Positions 6,108 through 14,711 of a stretch of DNA of 40,838 nt are shown piece after piece. The translations under genes were made by a program, and so were the position numbers. Position 1 is the stretch's first letter; every line of letters begins with the position of its first letter. The notes under the pieces were generated by a model, which did not search any database, had not been told where the DNA came from, and worked only from the letters and a program-made list of their open reading frames with translations. Location of the stretch: positions 1 through 40,838 of the forward strand of contig JAFDIS010000022.1 in assembly GCA_019307945.1 (NCBI GenBank), in the 5' to 3' direction. Source of the stretch: Deltaproteobacteria bacterium. Lineage in GTDB: Bacteria; Desulfobacterota; DSM-4660; Desulfatiglandales; Desulfatiglandaceae.

Positions 6108-8579
6108 ATGGCTGAAAAGACGAAAAAGAGCCTTACAAGGCGGGTCAGGGTTCCCAGGAGACCTGAACGGGAAGGGATCCCCAAGCCCGCTGTGGAGCGC
6201 GGGACGCGGCGGGGGAGCGACTTCCACAAATGGGTCCTCCTCGCAAGTGTCAGCGCGGTGATATCCCTGCTTCTCTTCCCCAATATCCTGAGCCGGCCCA
6301 AGGTCTATCATCTGGGGGATGTGGCGGAGCGGGACATCAAGGCCTCACGGGAGTTTCTGGTGGAGAACAAGGAACTCACCGAGGCCAACAGGGCCAAGGC
6401 GGTCAAGGGTGTCCTGGCCGTCTATGACTTTGATCCCGGCGCGGCCAATGCCGCATCCAGGGTGCGCGAGGCCTTCGAGGCGGGCCGTCAATTCCTGGCC
6501 GAGGCCGATTCCCGGAGGCCGTCAGGGCTTCCGGGCCCGGGTAAGAGAGGGGAAAACTCCTCGGCTGAGCCTTCCCCCGCAGGGGTCTTCGCCGAACGGT
6601 TTTTCGAGATATTGGATGTCCCTCCAAACCGGAAAGTTTTCGATATTCTGATGACCTATGAATTTCCCCCGGAGGCCGAGGATGTGGTTGTCCGCCTGGT
6701 GACCCAGGCATCGGGCAAGGGGATAATCGCGAACAGGGCCATTCTCCGGAGCCGCGCGGGCCAGGGGGTGGTGCTTCACAATATACACACCGGCAAAGAG
6801 ATGACGATAAGAGACCCGGACCGTTTCTTGGAGCTGGCGGAGGCGCGCAGATTCATACTGGGGCAGGCTGGTACGGTGGTGGCGGGATCCTCCGTTCAGC
6901 CCGAGCTGGCCCGGGCGTGCGCGGCCATCGCCGCGGTCCTGCTGCGGCCCAATGTCACGTTCAATAAGCGGGAGACGGAGCTTCGCAAGGATCAGGCCCG
7001 CCATGCCGTCAAGCCTTTTTATTTCAAGGTGAAAAAAGGGGAAATGCTGGTCCGGGAGGGGGAGCGCATCCGGCCGGAGCACCTGCTCAAGATTTCGGAG
7101 CAGGAGAAAAACGTGGGCTGGAACGAGGTGGCGGGCCGGGCGCCGGCCATGTTCCTGTTGGTGGGTGTACTGCTTTGGATCCTTTATGCCGTGGGGCTTT
7201 TGAGATCGCCCTCGGCCAAGAGTGAAAGCCGCTATCTCCTCTTCAACGCCGCCACCCTGCTGGTCATTTTCGTTGTGGTCATCGCGGGGGCCCTGGTATC
7301 CGAAGAGATCGCCCGGGGCTTTTCCGGGATTTCCACCCGGGCCTTCCTTTTTGCGGTGCCGGTCGCCTGTGGCGCCATGCTGATTTCCATCTTCCAGGGG
7401 ATCGGGGCGGCGGCGAGTTTCGCTCTGGTGATCTCCACCCTGGCCACGCTGGTGGTGGGCGGAAGGATCGAGTTTTTCATCTATTTCTTCGTGAGCAGCC
7501 TGGCGGCGGGCCACGGGGTCAAGAACTGCCGCGAACGGGGTGTGCTCATTCAGACCGGTCTGCGGGTGGGGGTGATCAACATGGGCCTCGCCCTGGCCAT
7601 CGAGGTCCTGCAAGGGGCGCCTTCCACAATGGAACTCCCGGCTGCCTGCGTGGCCGCGTTCACGGGAGGCATTCTGACGGCGGTGACGGCCACGGGACTG
7701 CTGCCCCTGGTTGAGATGACTTTCGGGTTCACCACGGACATCAAACTGCTAGAACTGGCCAGTCTGGACCAACCCCTCCTGCGCGACCTCATGGTCCGGG
7801 CCCCCGGCACCTACCATCACAGCGTCATTGTCAGCAACCTGGTTGAGGCCAGCGCCAAGGCGATCAACGCCAACCCCCTCCTGGTGAAGGTGGCCGCCTA
7901 CTACCACGATATAGGGAAGATGAAAAAACCCCTTTACTTCATCGAAAATCAGGTGGGCGGGCAGAACAAGCACGAAAAACTGGCGCCCTCCATGAGCGCA
8001 CTGATCCTCATGTCCCATGTCAAGGACGGTGTGGAGCTGGCCAGGGAACACAAACTGGGTCGGGAGATCATCGACATCATCCAGCAGCATCATGGAACGA
8101 GCCTTATCCGGTATTTCTATCAAAAGGCGCTGGAGCAGTCGGAGAAGAAAAAGGGAAAGGCCGGGCATGTGAAAGAGGAGGGATTCCGCTACCCGGGCCC
8201 CAAGCCCCAGACCAAGGAGGCGGGCCTGGTCATGCTGGCGGATATAGTGGAAGCGGCTTCCAAGACCCTGGTGGAGCCCACGGCAGCCAGGATTCAGGGC
8301 ATGGTGCAGAAGATAATCAACAAGGCCTTCTCGGACGGGCAACTGGATGAATGCGAGCTGACTCTCAAGGATCTGCACGAGATCGCCAAGAATTTCAATA
8401 AGACCCTGAGCGGCATTTTTCACCACCGCATAGATTACCCGGAGCCGGTGGCCAAGACCGGTCAGGGGAAGAAGGGAAACAATGGAAGTCCAGATAAGCT
8501 TTCGGCGGAATCCTGGACTGAAAAGCAGGACGATCAGGCGCAAGTTGGAGAAAGTCTTAAGCGCCTTGGGCTGTCATGA
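6108..8579 (+). CDS. pgpH: 7TM-HD family phosphohydrolase (PgpH type, probable c-di-AMP phosphodiesterase)
   Basis: 823-residue membrane protein with the PgpH layout. It has a short cytoplasmic N-terminus and TM1 (about residues 43-62), then a large extracytoplasmic 7TMR-HDED domain (about 65-340). A bundle of hydrophobic segments (about 345-545) and a cytoplasmic HD domain follow. Metal-binding residues are seen as HHS at 570-572, His600-Asp601 in YYHDIGK, and a later IQQHHG. In Listeria PgpH this domain hydrolyses cyclic di-AMP to pApA. The phoH-pgpH-ybeY order is common in bacteria. The last 33 or so codons are basic and low-complexity and run 98 bases into ybeY in another frame, beyond the usual end of the HD domain. 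Confidence 0.9.
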   Translation: MAEKTKKSLTRRVRVPRRPEREGIPKPAVERGTRRGSDFHKWVLLASVSAVISLLLFPNILSRPKVYHLGDVAERDIKASREFLVENKELTEANRAKAVKGVLAVYDFDPGAANAASRVREAFEAGRQFLAEADSRRPSGLPGPGKRGENSSAEPSPAGVFAERFFEILDVPPNRKVFDILMTYEFPPEAEDVVVRLVTQASGKGIIANRAILRSRAGQGVVLHNIHTGKEMTIRDPDRFLELAEARRFILGQAGTVVAGSSVQPELARACAAIAAVLLRPNVTFNKRETELRKDQARHAVKPFYFKVKKGEMLVREGERIRPEHLLKISEQEKNVGWNEVAGRAPAMFLLVGVLLWILYAVGLLRSPSAKSESRYLLFNAATLLVIFVVVIAGALVSEEIARGFSGISTRAFLFAVPVACGAMLISIFQGIGAAASFALVISTLATLVVGGRIEFFIYFFVSSLAAGHGVKNCRERGVLIQTGLRVGVINMGLALAIEVLQGAPSTMELPAACVAAFTGGILTAVTATGLLPLVEMTFGFTTDIKLLELASLDQPLLRDLMVRAPGTYHHSVIVSNLVEASAKAINANPLLVKVAAYYHDIGKMKKPLYFIENQVGGQNKHEKLAPSMSALILMSHVKDGVELAREHKLGREIIDIIQQHHGTSLIRYFYQKALEQSEKKKGKAGHVKEEGFRYPGPKPQTKEAGLVMLADIVEAASKTLVEPTAARIQGMVQKIINKAFSDGQLDECELTLKDLHEIAKNFNKTLSGIFHHRIDYPEPVAKTGQGKKGNNGSPDKLSAESWTEKQDDQAQVGESLKRLGLS

Positions 8580-8913
8580 CCGGGAGTTGAGCATCCTCTT
8601 CACGGATGATTCCCACATGGCCCGACTCAACGAACGCTACCGCGGCAAAAGCGGCCCCACCAATGTCCTGGCCTTTCCAATGGGCGATCCGGACGATGCG
8701 GATCCCCGCATGATGGGCGATGTAGTCATTTCCACGGATACGGCCGAGAGGGAGGCCCGCTCCCTGGGTGAGACCCTGGAAGAGACCGTGGACCGGCTGC
8801 TGGTCCACGGGTTGCTGCACCTTTTGGGGTTTGATCACGAGACCGGGGCGACGGATGCCCTGCGCATGGAACAGGAAGAGGCCCGGGTCATGAAACTCAT
8901 GGAGGAGGATTGA
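8482..8913 (+). CDS. ybeY: Endoribonuclease YbeY (rRNA maturation factor)
   Basis: 143-residue single-domain metalloprotein. The zinc motif HGLLHLLGFDHE, near residues 113-124, supplies the three histidines typical of YbeY, and LNERYRGKSGPTNVLAFP is the second family signature. YbeY acts in 16S rRNA 3'-end processing and 70S quality control. The start at 8482 (MEVQISFRRN) agrees with the family's usual N-terminus and has a GAAGGGA purine run upstream, although it overlaps pgpH by 98 bases. It is followed after three bases by pdxJ. Confidence 0.93.
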   Translation: MEVQISFRRNPGLKSRTIRRKLEKVLSALGCHDRELSILFTDDSHMARLNERYRGKSGPTNVLAFPMGDPDDADPRMMGDVVISTDTAEREARSLGETLEETVDRLLVHGLLHLLGFDHETGATDALRMEQEEARVMKLMEED

Positions 8914-8916
8914 AAA

Positions 8917-9636
8917 ATGGCGCGTTTGGCGGTGAACGTGGATCACGTGGCCACGGTCCGACAGGCCAGGGGAATCGAGGAACCGGACCCCGTCCTCGCT
9001 GCGGGACTGGCGGAATTGGCGGGGGCCGAAGGGATCATTTGTCACCTCCGCGAGGATCGGAGGCACATCCAGGACAGAGACCTGAGGCTGTTGCGTGAAA
9101 CGGTCAAGACGAGGCTCAACCTGGAGATGGCCGCCGTGGACGAGATGGTGCGGATCGCTCTTGAGACCGGGCCCGATATGGTGACCCTGGTCCCGGAAAA
9201 GCGCCTGGAACTTACCACGGAAGGCGGGCTGGATGTCCGGTCCGATCCGCAACGATACGCGCAGGTGGCGCAGCGACTCAAGGCCGGCGGTATTCTGGTG
9301 AGCTTTTTTGTGGACCCGGACCCGGCGCAGATCGAGGAGGTTTCGACCTGCGGGGGCGATATCGTGGAAATCCACACCGGACACTATGCGGAGGCGAAAA
9401 CGGAGGCCGAGGCCGTGAAGCGATTCCAGGCCGTAAAAGAAGCGGCCGCAGCGGCCCATGATCTGGGGCTTCTGGTCAGTGCGGGTCACGGGCTCAACTA
9501 CCTGAATATCAAACGGTTCAAAGAGCTTCCCGTGGTGGATGAGTACAGCATCGGTCACAGTATCGTGGCAAGAGCCGTCCTGGTGGGCATGGAGCGGGCG
9601 GTGCGGGAGATGGTAGCTCTGGTGAAGGATTTCTAA
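8917..9636 (+). CDS. pdxJ: Pyridoxine 5'-phosphate synthase
   Basis: 239-residue TIM barrel that condenses 3-amino-2-oxopropyl phosphate with 1-deoxyxylulose 5-phosphate to give pyridoxine 5'-phosphate in the DXP-dependent vitamin B6 pathway. It shows the family opening [12 protein letters not shown] (residues 7-18), [13 protein letters not shown] (43-55, with active-site His and Arg), the glutamate of NLEMA, VPEKR (phosphate loop region), EIHTGHYA and SAGHGLNY. Length is exactly usual. AGGAGG stands a few bases before the ATG and the gene is tightly coupled to ybeY. Confidence 0.96.
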   Translation: MARLAVNVDHVATVRQARGIEEPDPVLAAGLAELAGAEGIICHLREDRRHIQDRDLRLLRETVKTRLNLEMAAVDEMVRIALETGPDMVTLVPEKRLELTTEGGLDVRSDPQRYAQVAQRLKAGGILVSFFVDPDPAQIEEVSTCGGDIVEIHTGHYAEAKTEAEAVKRFQAVKEAAAAAHDLGLLVSAGHGLNYLNIKRFKELPVVDEYSIGHSIVARAVLVGMERAVREMVALVKDF

Positions 9637-9676
9637 GAGGTTGCGGGAAGAGGGTTTTCCATGAGCCTTGAAAAGT

Positions 9677-9720
9677 GCCCTTACTCCGCCGGGATTCCAA
9701 CGGCTCGTCGGAGCAAGGGC
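9677..9720 (+). other. Long stem-loop in the pdxJ-acpS gap
   Basis: GCCCTT-a-CTCCG (9677-9688) pairs with CGGAG-c-AAGGGC (9709-9720), 11 pairs with one mismatch, and an inner CCG/CGG lies in the 20-base loop. There is no T-run on the plus strand; on the minus strand the stem would be followed by CACTTTTC. It fills the 135-base gap between two genes of one operon, so an mRNA stability or processing element is as likely as a terminator. Confidence 0.45.
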
Positions 9721-9771
9721 GGCTATTGAGGCAACCTGTCGGACGGGACGCCTTATGGGGGCGAGGCGGGG

Positions 9772-10173
9772 ATGATACACGGCATCGGCGTGGACATCCT
9801 TCGGATCAGCCGCATGGAGCGGCTGCTTGATCGGTGGGGCGCGCGTTTCGTGAACAGGGTCTTTACCGGGGCGGAAGTGGAGACCTGCAGGACGCGGGCG
9901 CGACCTGCGGCGGCCTATGCCCTTCGTTTTGCGGCCAAGGAGGCCTTGTCCAAGGCCCTGGGGCTGGGACTCACGGGCGGGGTTCGGTGGCGCGACATGG
10001 AGGTCTACCATCAGCCCGGCGGAAGACCGGCCCTGCGGGTACACGGGCGTTGTGCGGAAATCTGCGGGCAGAGGGGAATCCGGTCCATGCACCTGAGCCT
10101 TTCCGACGAGGGGGACTATGGTGTAGCCATGGTGATTCTGGAGGCGGATGATGAGGCTGGTGACGGCGTCTGA
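9772..10173 (+). CDS. acpS: Holo-[acyl-carrier-protein] synthase
   Basis: 133-residue phosphopantetheinyl transferase of the AcpS type. It moves the 4'-phosphopantetheine of CoA onto apo-ACP for fatty acid synthesis. Signatures: GIGVDILRISRME at residues 4-16 (magnesium-binding Asp8) and RFAAKEALSKALG (about 52-64, with the second metal ligand Glu). GAGGCGGGG precedes the ATG. The pdxJ-acpS pairing is classical. The stop lies inside the start of the NAD(P)HX repair gene, so translation is likely coupled. Confidence 0.95.
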   Translation: MIHGIGVDILRISRMERLLDRWGARFVNRVFTGAEVETCRTRARPAAAYALRFAAKEALSKALGLGLTGGVRWRDMEVYHQPGGRPALRVHGRCAEICGQRGIRSMHLSLSDEGDYGVAMVILEADDEAGDGV

Positions 10174-11755
10174 GATGAAAGAGATGGACGGCATGGCGAT
10201 CCGGGATTTGGGAATTCCGGGTGCCGTGCTCATGGAAAACGCGGGCCGCGCAGCCACCAGGGTCTTCCTGGAGCATTTCAGGCCGAAAGCAGGAGCGAGG
10301 GTGCTCGTGGTGTGCGGCCGCGGAAACAACGGCGGGGACGGCTATGTCATGGCCCGCTATCTCCAGGGGGCGGGTTTGAGGCCCAGTGTAGTGATCCTCT
10401 GCCCGGAAGAGAAAATCGAGGGAGACGCCCTGACCCACCTCAGGGTCATCAGACGTCTTGATTTCGACATACAAATCGCGCCAGGGCCCGAACCCTGGCT
10501 ACCCGTCAGGAAGGCGCTTGAGTCCTACGATTACGTACTGGACGGCATCCTGGGCACCGGGCTCAATTCGCCGGTGCGCGAGTATTACGCCGCGGTAATT
10601 GATGATCTCAACGCCTCGGGCAGGCCCATTACGGCCATCGACATCCCTTCCGGTCTCAACGCGGAAACCGGGCAGGTGATGGGCACTGCAGTGCGGGCCC
10701 GACTCACGGTGACCTTTGGGTTTCCGAAGGTGGGGCAGGTGATTTACCCCGGGGCCGCCCTGGTGGGAAGGCTCGTACGGGTGGACATCGGCATTCCGGA
10801 GGCCGTTTCGGGCCGGGTCCCCGCCACCCGATTCCTGGCCGGCCCGCAGTACTTTCGTGACCTACTGGGAGAGGAACGTGAGGACACCCACAAAGGCCAT
10901 CGAGGCCACCTCCTGGTGCTGGCGGGCTCCACCGGCAAGACGGGTGCCGCCACACTCGCCTGTCTCGGGGCCCTGAGGGCCGGGGCGGGCCTAGTCACCC
11001 TGGGCGTGCCCGAGACCCTCAATCCCGTCCTGGAAGGAAATCTCATCGAGGCCATGACCGTGCCTCTGCCCGATACGGGGGACGGTCACCTGGCCGCCCG
11101 GGCCCGGGATCAGGTCCTCGAACTCCTGGAGGGGAAGACTGCCCTGGCCGTCGGCCCCGGACTCTCCACGCACCCTGAGACCGTTCGGCTGGTGCGGGAG
11201 GTGGTCTCGGCATGTCCCTTGCCCATGGTGATCGACGCGGATGGCCTAAACGCCCTGGCCGAGGCACCGGGGATCCTGGAGGGACTTGGGGCCGAGGCCG
11301 CGCTCACGCCGCATCCCGGGGAGATGGGCAGGCTCACCGGGACGAGCGCCGCCCAAGTGCAGGAGAACCGGGTGGGGACGGCGGTTGATTTCGCGAATAG
11401 GACAGGCTGCCACCTGGTGCTCAAGGGTGCGAGGACCCTCATCGCATCCCCCCGAGGCAGGATCTACGTGAATCCCACCGGAAACCCTTTGCTGTCGAGC
11501 GGTGGCTCCGGTGACGTGCTAACGGGACTGATGGGCGGTTTCCTGGCCCGCAGGGCCCCGACCCTGGAGGCTGCCCTGGCCGCCGTCTACCTACACGGTC
11601 TGGCGGCGGACCTGCTGGCCGAGAGGATGGGGCGTGCGGGGGTGCTGGCGAGCGAACTGTTGGGGGTGATTCCGGGGCTGATGAAGGACTTACACCGGGG
11701 CGAGCATCCCCTCACCGGAACATCGCTCCAGGAAGACCTAGTCACCCCATTATAG
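10151..11755 (+). CDS. nnr: Bifunctional NAD(P)H-hydrate epimerase / ADP-dependent NAD(P)H-hydrate dehydratase
   Basis: 534-residue fusion that repairs hydrated NAD(P)H (NADHX, NADPHX). The N-terminal YjeF_N epimerase half (about residues 1-215) shows VLMENAGRAA and VVCGRGNNGGDGYVMAR. The C-terminal ribokinase-like dehydratase (about 235-520) shows GHRGHLLVLAGSTGKTGAA, LTPHPGEMGRLTG and NPLLSSGGSGDVLTGLMGG. The usual length of the fused form is about 500. GGAGG at 10140-10144 sits six bases before ATG 10151 and only three before ATG 10148, so the second Met is preferred. It overlaps acpS. Its TAG stop lies at the edge of the inverted-repeat element described next. Confidence 0.95.
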   Translation: MRLVTASEMKEMDGMAIRDLGIPGAVLMENAGRAATRVFLEHFRPKAGARVLVVCGRGNNGGDGYVMARYLQGAGLRPSVVILCPEEKIEGDALTHLRVIRRLDFDIQIAPGPEPWLPVRKALESYDYVLDGILGTGLNSPVREYYAAVIDDLNASGRPITAIDIPSGLNAETGQVMGTAVRARLTVTFGFPKVGQVIYPGAALVGRLVRVDIGIPEAVSGRVPATRFLAGPQYFRDLLGEEREDTHKGHRGHLLVLAGSTGKTGAATLACLGALRAGAGLVTLGVPETLNPVLEGNLIEAMTVPLPDTGDGHLAARARDQVLELLEGKTALAVGPGLSTHPETVRLVREVVSACPLPMVIDADGLNALAEAPGILEGLGAEAALTPHPGEMGRLTGTSAAQVQENRVGTAVDFANRTGCHLVLKGARTLIASPRGRIYVNPTGNPLLSSGGSGDVLTGLMGGFLARRAPTLEAALAAVYLHGLAADLLAERMGRAGVLASELLGVIPGLMKDLHRGEHPLTGTSLQEDLVTPL

Positions 11756-11903
11756 CAGGGCGTTTAAAAACATAGCGAGCCCAGGCGAGGCAGGCAAGTG
11801 TGGAGGAGAAAAAGCCTGAGTTTACATAAGAATAGACGAGAATTTTTGAGCCGAATTTTGACCTGAACATCGACAAGCAAGGTAGTTTTTCAACAGCCTG
11901 CTA
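11753..11903. mobile_element. MITE-like element with imperfect terminal inverted repeats
   Basis: The left end TAGCAGGGCGTTTAAAAAC (11753-11771) and the reverse complement of the right end, TAGCAGGCTGTTGAAAAAC (11885-11903), match at 16 of 19 positions. The 151-base unit has no coding frame and is visibly richer in A/T than its neighbours. Both ends are TA. If TA is the duplicated target, as in IS630/mariner-type insertions, the original sequence would have read TA-GGTGGC and the nnr stop codon TAG would be kept with or without the element. No transposase is present, so it would depend on one elsewhere. The 223-base gap holds nothing else except the ribosome site of the next gene. Confidence 0.55.
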
Positions 11904-11978
11904 GGTGGCGCAGAGACTCGGGGGCGCGGCCCTTGCTCCCCGGCCGCAAGGAAACTACGGGAGAAAGGGGGTTAGGCC

Positions 11979-12428
11979 ATGCTCAATGCCAGCGATATAA
12001 TGAGCACGGAGGTCATCGCGGTGAGACCGGATACGGGGATCAAGGAACTGGCGGCGATCCTCTACAAGCATCATATCAACGGGGTGCCCGTGGTGGACGA
12101 GGATGAAAAACTGCTGGGAGTGGTCTGCGAAAGCGATCTTATCCGGCTCAACAAGAAACTTCACATCCCCACCGTGGTGGCCCTCTTCGATTGGGTCCTG
12201 TACCTGGAGAACCCCAGGAAGATGGAAAAGGAGATCGAGCGGATCAATGCGGCCACCGTAAAGGACCTCTACACCACGGAGGTGATCACGGTGGACGAGA
12301 AAACCCCGGTGGATGAGATTGCGAGCATCATGACCGAGAAGAGGGTCTATACGATTCCAGTGATGGACGGCGATCGAGTGGTGGGCATCATCGGAAAAGC
12401 GGATCTCATAAGGACCCTTGTGCCTTGA
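11979..12428 (+). CDS. Protein of two CBS domains
   Basis: 149-residue cytoplasmic protein made only of a CBS pair. CBS1 (about residues 5-60) has ASDIMSTEVIAVRPDTGIKELA and the closing GVVCESDLIR. CBS2 (about 93-149) has VKDLYTTEVITVDEKTPVDEIA and GIIGKADLIR. A 30-residue helical insert (LFDWVLYLENPRKMEKEIERI) separates the two, as in many stand-alone members. Such pairs bind adenosine nucleotides and act as energy or ligand sensors; the partner here is unknown. Its TGA overlaps the TTG start of tsaE, which suggests translational coupling. Confidence 0.88.
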   Translation: MLNASDIMSTEVIAVRPDTGIKELAAILYKHHINGVPVVDEDEKLLGVVCESDLIRLNKKLHIPTVVALFDWVLYLENPRKMEKEIERINAATVKDLYTTEVITVDEKTPVDEIASIMTEKRVYTIPVMDGDRVVGIIGKADLIRTLVP

Positions 12429-12928
12429 ACGGGGAATGTGTTACAACGACAACAGGTTCGGCCGAAGAGACCATCGCCCTGGGAAGGCGTGTGGGTCGTG
12501 CCTTGAGATCGGGTGACGTGGTGGCCCTTGTGGGACGCCTGGGCAGCGGGAAGACCTGGTTTGCCAAGGGCCTCGCCCTGGGGCTCGGCGTGCCTGACGG
12601 TGTGGTGGTAACCAGCCCTTCATTCGCCCTTGTCAATGAATACGAGGGCAGGGTGCCCTTCTACCACATGGACGCTTACAGGCTGGAGAGCAAAGATGCC
12701 TTCGTGGCTGCGGGGCTCGAGGAGTTCTTTTACGAGGACGGGGTGGTGGCGATGGAGTGGGCCGACCTCTTCCCCGAGATGCTGCCCGAACACCGGATCG
12801 AGGTGCGGCTGGAAGTGGTGGACGAGACCACCCGGCGGATTTTCCTCACGGGACGGTCGAACCGGGCCGCGGAGATCATCCGAGCCCTTTCAATGGAGGA
12901 GGAGGGACGGAGCAAGGAATGGCGTTGA
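12425..12928 (+). CDS. tsaE: tRNA t6A37 threonylcarbamoyladenosine biosynthesis ATPase TsaE
   Basis: 167-residue P-loop ATPase that works with TsaB and TsaD to make t6A at position 37 of ANN-decoding tRNAs. Walker A GRLGSGKT is at residues 37-44, and the family blocks [21 protein letters not shown] and [14 protein letters not shown] follow in order. It begins at TTG 12425, inside the CBS stop (TTGA). The last ten bases overlap the aspartokinase start. TsaD is encoded about 5 kb downstream. Confidence 0.92.
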   Translation: MNGECVTTTTGSAEETIALGRRVGRALRSGDVVALVGRLGSGKTWFAKGLALGLGVPDGVVVTSPSFALVNEYEGRVPFYHMDAYRLESKDAFVAAGLEEFFYEDGVVAMEWADLFPEMLPEHRIEVRLEVVDETTRRIFLTGRSNRAAEIIRALSMEEEGRSKEWR

Positions 12929-14151
12929 TTGTCCAGAAATATGGAGGGACTTCGGTCGGCGACCTGGAAAAGATCAGGGCCGTGGCCCGGCGGGTGATCA
13001 GAACCCAGGATCAGGGAAATCAGATGGTGGTGGTCCTCTCGGCCATGGCCGGGCGGACCGACGGGTTGATCCAGATGGCCCACGAGATCGCCCGGGAACC
13101 GGATGCACGGGAACTGGACGTCTTAATGTCCACGGGCGAGCAGGTCAGCGTAGCGCTCTTTTCCATGGCCGTGGGAGACATGGGACGGCGGGCCCGGTCC
13201 CTTTTGGGCTTTCAGGTGGGTATTCATACCAACGATCTATACGGCAAGGCGAAGATCCAGGATATAGAAACGGACCGCATCCGACGGGAACTGGAAAAGG
13301 GCCGGATCGTGGCCGTGGCGGGCTTTCAGGGTCTGGACCGCAAGGGGGATATCACGACCCTTGGGCGAGGGGGTTCCGACACCACGGCCGTGGCCCTGGC
13401 TGCGGCCCTGGACGCGGATGTGTGCGAGATCTTCACGGACGTGGAAGGCGTATACACCACGGACCCCGACATCTGTCCCAAGGCCAGGAAGATGGACCGC
13501 ATCTCATACGAGGAGATGCTGGAAATGGCCAGCCTGGGGGCCAAGATCCTGGAAATTCGGTCCGTTGAATTCGCCATGAAGTTCAACGTGCCCATCCATG
13601 TGAGATCCACGTTTACGGAGGAGAAGGGTACGATGGTTGTCCCGGAGACGAATGACATGGAAAGAGTGGTGGTCTCGGGCGTCGCCTACAGCAAGAACGA
13701 GGCGCGAGTCACCGTCAAGAAGGTGCCGGACAGGCCGGGGATTGCCGCACGGATTTTCGAACCCGTCTTTGAATCGGGCATAGTGGTGGACATGATAGTT
13801 CAGAACACCAGCGAAAAAGGCCTCACGGACCTCACCTTCACGGTGCCCAAGCCCGATTTCCTGAAAACCATGAAACTGGTGAGCGAGGTGGCCGAACAGA
13901 TCAGCGCCGAGAGCGTGCTGGGCGACGAGGACATCGCCAAGGTTTCCATCATCGGAGTGGGGATGAGAACCCATGCCGGTGTGGCACGTAGGATGTTTCA
14001 GGCCCTCGCAAGCGAGAATATCAACATTATGATGATCAGCACCTCCGAGATCAAGGTCAGCTGCGTCATCGAGGAAAAGTACACGGAATTGGCCGTGCGG
14101 GTCCTGCATGAGACGTTCGGCCTGGACAAGGATCCCAGGGACGAAACGTGA
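12919..14151 (+). CDS. lysC: Aspartate kinase
   Basis: 410-residue aspartokinase, the first step of the Lys/Thr/Met/diaminopimelate pathway. The amino-acid-kinase domain (about residues 1-240) opens with [10 protein letters not shown] (residues 5-14) and contains [24 protein letters not shown] and [14 protein letters not shown]. Two ACT domains follow (about 265-335 and 345-405; [26 protein letters not shown] and [18 protein letters not shown]), as in feedback-inhibited enzymes. ATG 12919 overlaps tsaE by ten bases and has GGAG at 12909-12912. Length is typical for the mono-functional class. Confidence 0.96.
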   Translation: MALIVQKYGGTSVGDLEKIRAVARRVIRTQDQGNQMVVVLSAMAGRTDGLIQMAHEIAREPDARELDVLMSTGEQVSVALFSMAVGDMGRRARSLLGFQVGIHTNDLYGKAKIQDIETDRIRRELEKGRIVAVAGFQGLDRKGDITTLGRGGSDTTAVALAAALDADVCEIFTDVEGVYTTDPDICPKARKMDRISYEEMLEMASLGAKILEIRSVEFAMKFNVPIHVRSTFTEEKGTMVVPETNDMERVVVSGVAYSKNEARVTVKKVPDRPGIAARIFEPVFESGIVVDMIVQNTSEKGLTDLTFTVPKPDFLKTMKLVSEVAEQISAESVLGDEDIAKVSIIGVGMRTHAGVARRMFQALASENINIMMISTSEIKVSCVIEEKYTELAVRVLHETFGLDKDPRDET

Positions 14152-14686
14152 GCCCGGCGCAGCAGCCGGTCTTCTCCTCCTGGCGCTTATCCTGCTGCTC
14201 CCTTCCATGCTGCGGACGGACGGCGGGGAGTCTGGGGCAGGGCTCGCCCGGGAGGCGGTGTTCGTAGGCGTGACGGGTGATGTGGCGGCACCCGGGGTAT
14301 ACGGCTTTCCTGCCCCTCCCAGCCTTCCATTGCTCCTGGAGCGGGCCGGGGGAACGGTGAAGCCCGCATTCATTCCGGTCTCGGACGACAAGGTGGTTTA
14401 TCCCACCGGGACGATGATCCGCGTGCTGGTGAAGGGGGGCGGCGTCTGGGTCCTGCGCGAGTCCATGTCCGCCCATAACAAGATGACTCTGGGAATCCCT
14501 CTGCACCTTAACGATGAGTCGGCTGAGGGACTCACAGCCCTGCCCGGCGTCGGTCCGCGATTGGCTTCGCGGATCATTGAGAGGCGGGCCAGGCAGGGGG
14601 GTTTTCGCCGTCTGAGGGAACTCCTCCGGGTCCCGGGCGTGGGTCCGGCGCTTTACGCCAAGATCAAACCGTTCTTGGTCCTGTGA
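14108..14686 (+). CDS. ComEA-like membrane-anchored helix-hairpin-helix protein
   Basis: 192 residues. A basic N-terminus and one hydrophobic anchor (about residues 19-34, [17 protein letters not shown]) precede an SLBB-like segment ([32 protein letters not shown]). The C-terminus has tandem helix-hairpin-helix motifs, [19 protein letters not shown] and [18 protein letters not shown]. ComEA proteins bind double-stranded DNA outside the membrane during natural transformation. No comEC or pilus gene is nearby, so a role in competence is not shown. The first in-frame start is ATG 14108, overlapping lysC by 44 bases. No better start precedes the hydrophobic segment, and the ribosome site is weak. 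Confidence 0.75.
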   Translation: MRRSAWTRIPGTKREPGAAAGLLLLALILLLPSMLRTDGGESGAGLAREAVFVGVTGDVAAPGVYGFPAPPSLPLLLERAGGTVKPAFIPVSDDKVVYPTGTMIRVLVKGGGVWVLRESMSAHNKMTLGIPLHLNDESAEGLTALPGVGPRLASRIIERRARQGGFRRLRELLRVPGVGPALYAKIKPFLVL

Positions 14687-14711
14687 ACACCCAGGATAGA
14701 GAGGCCTTGCC

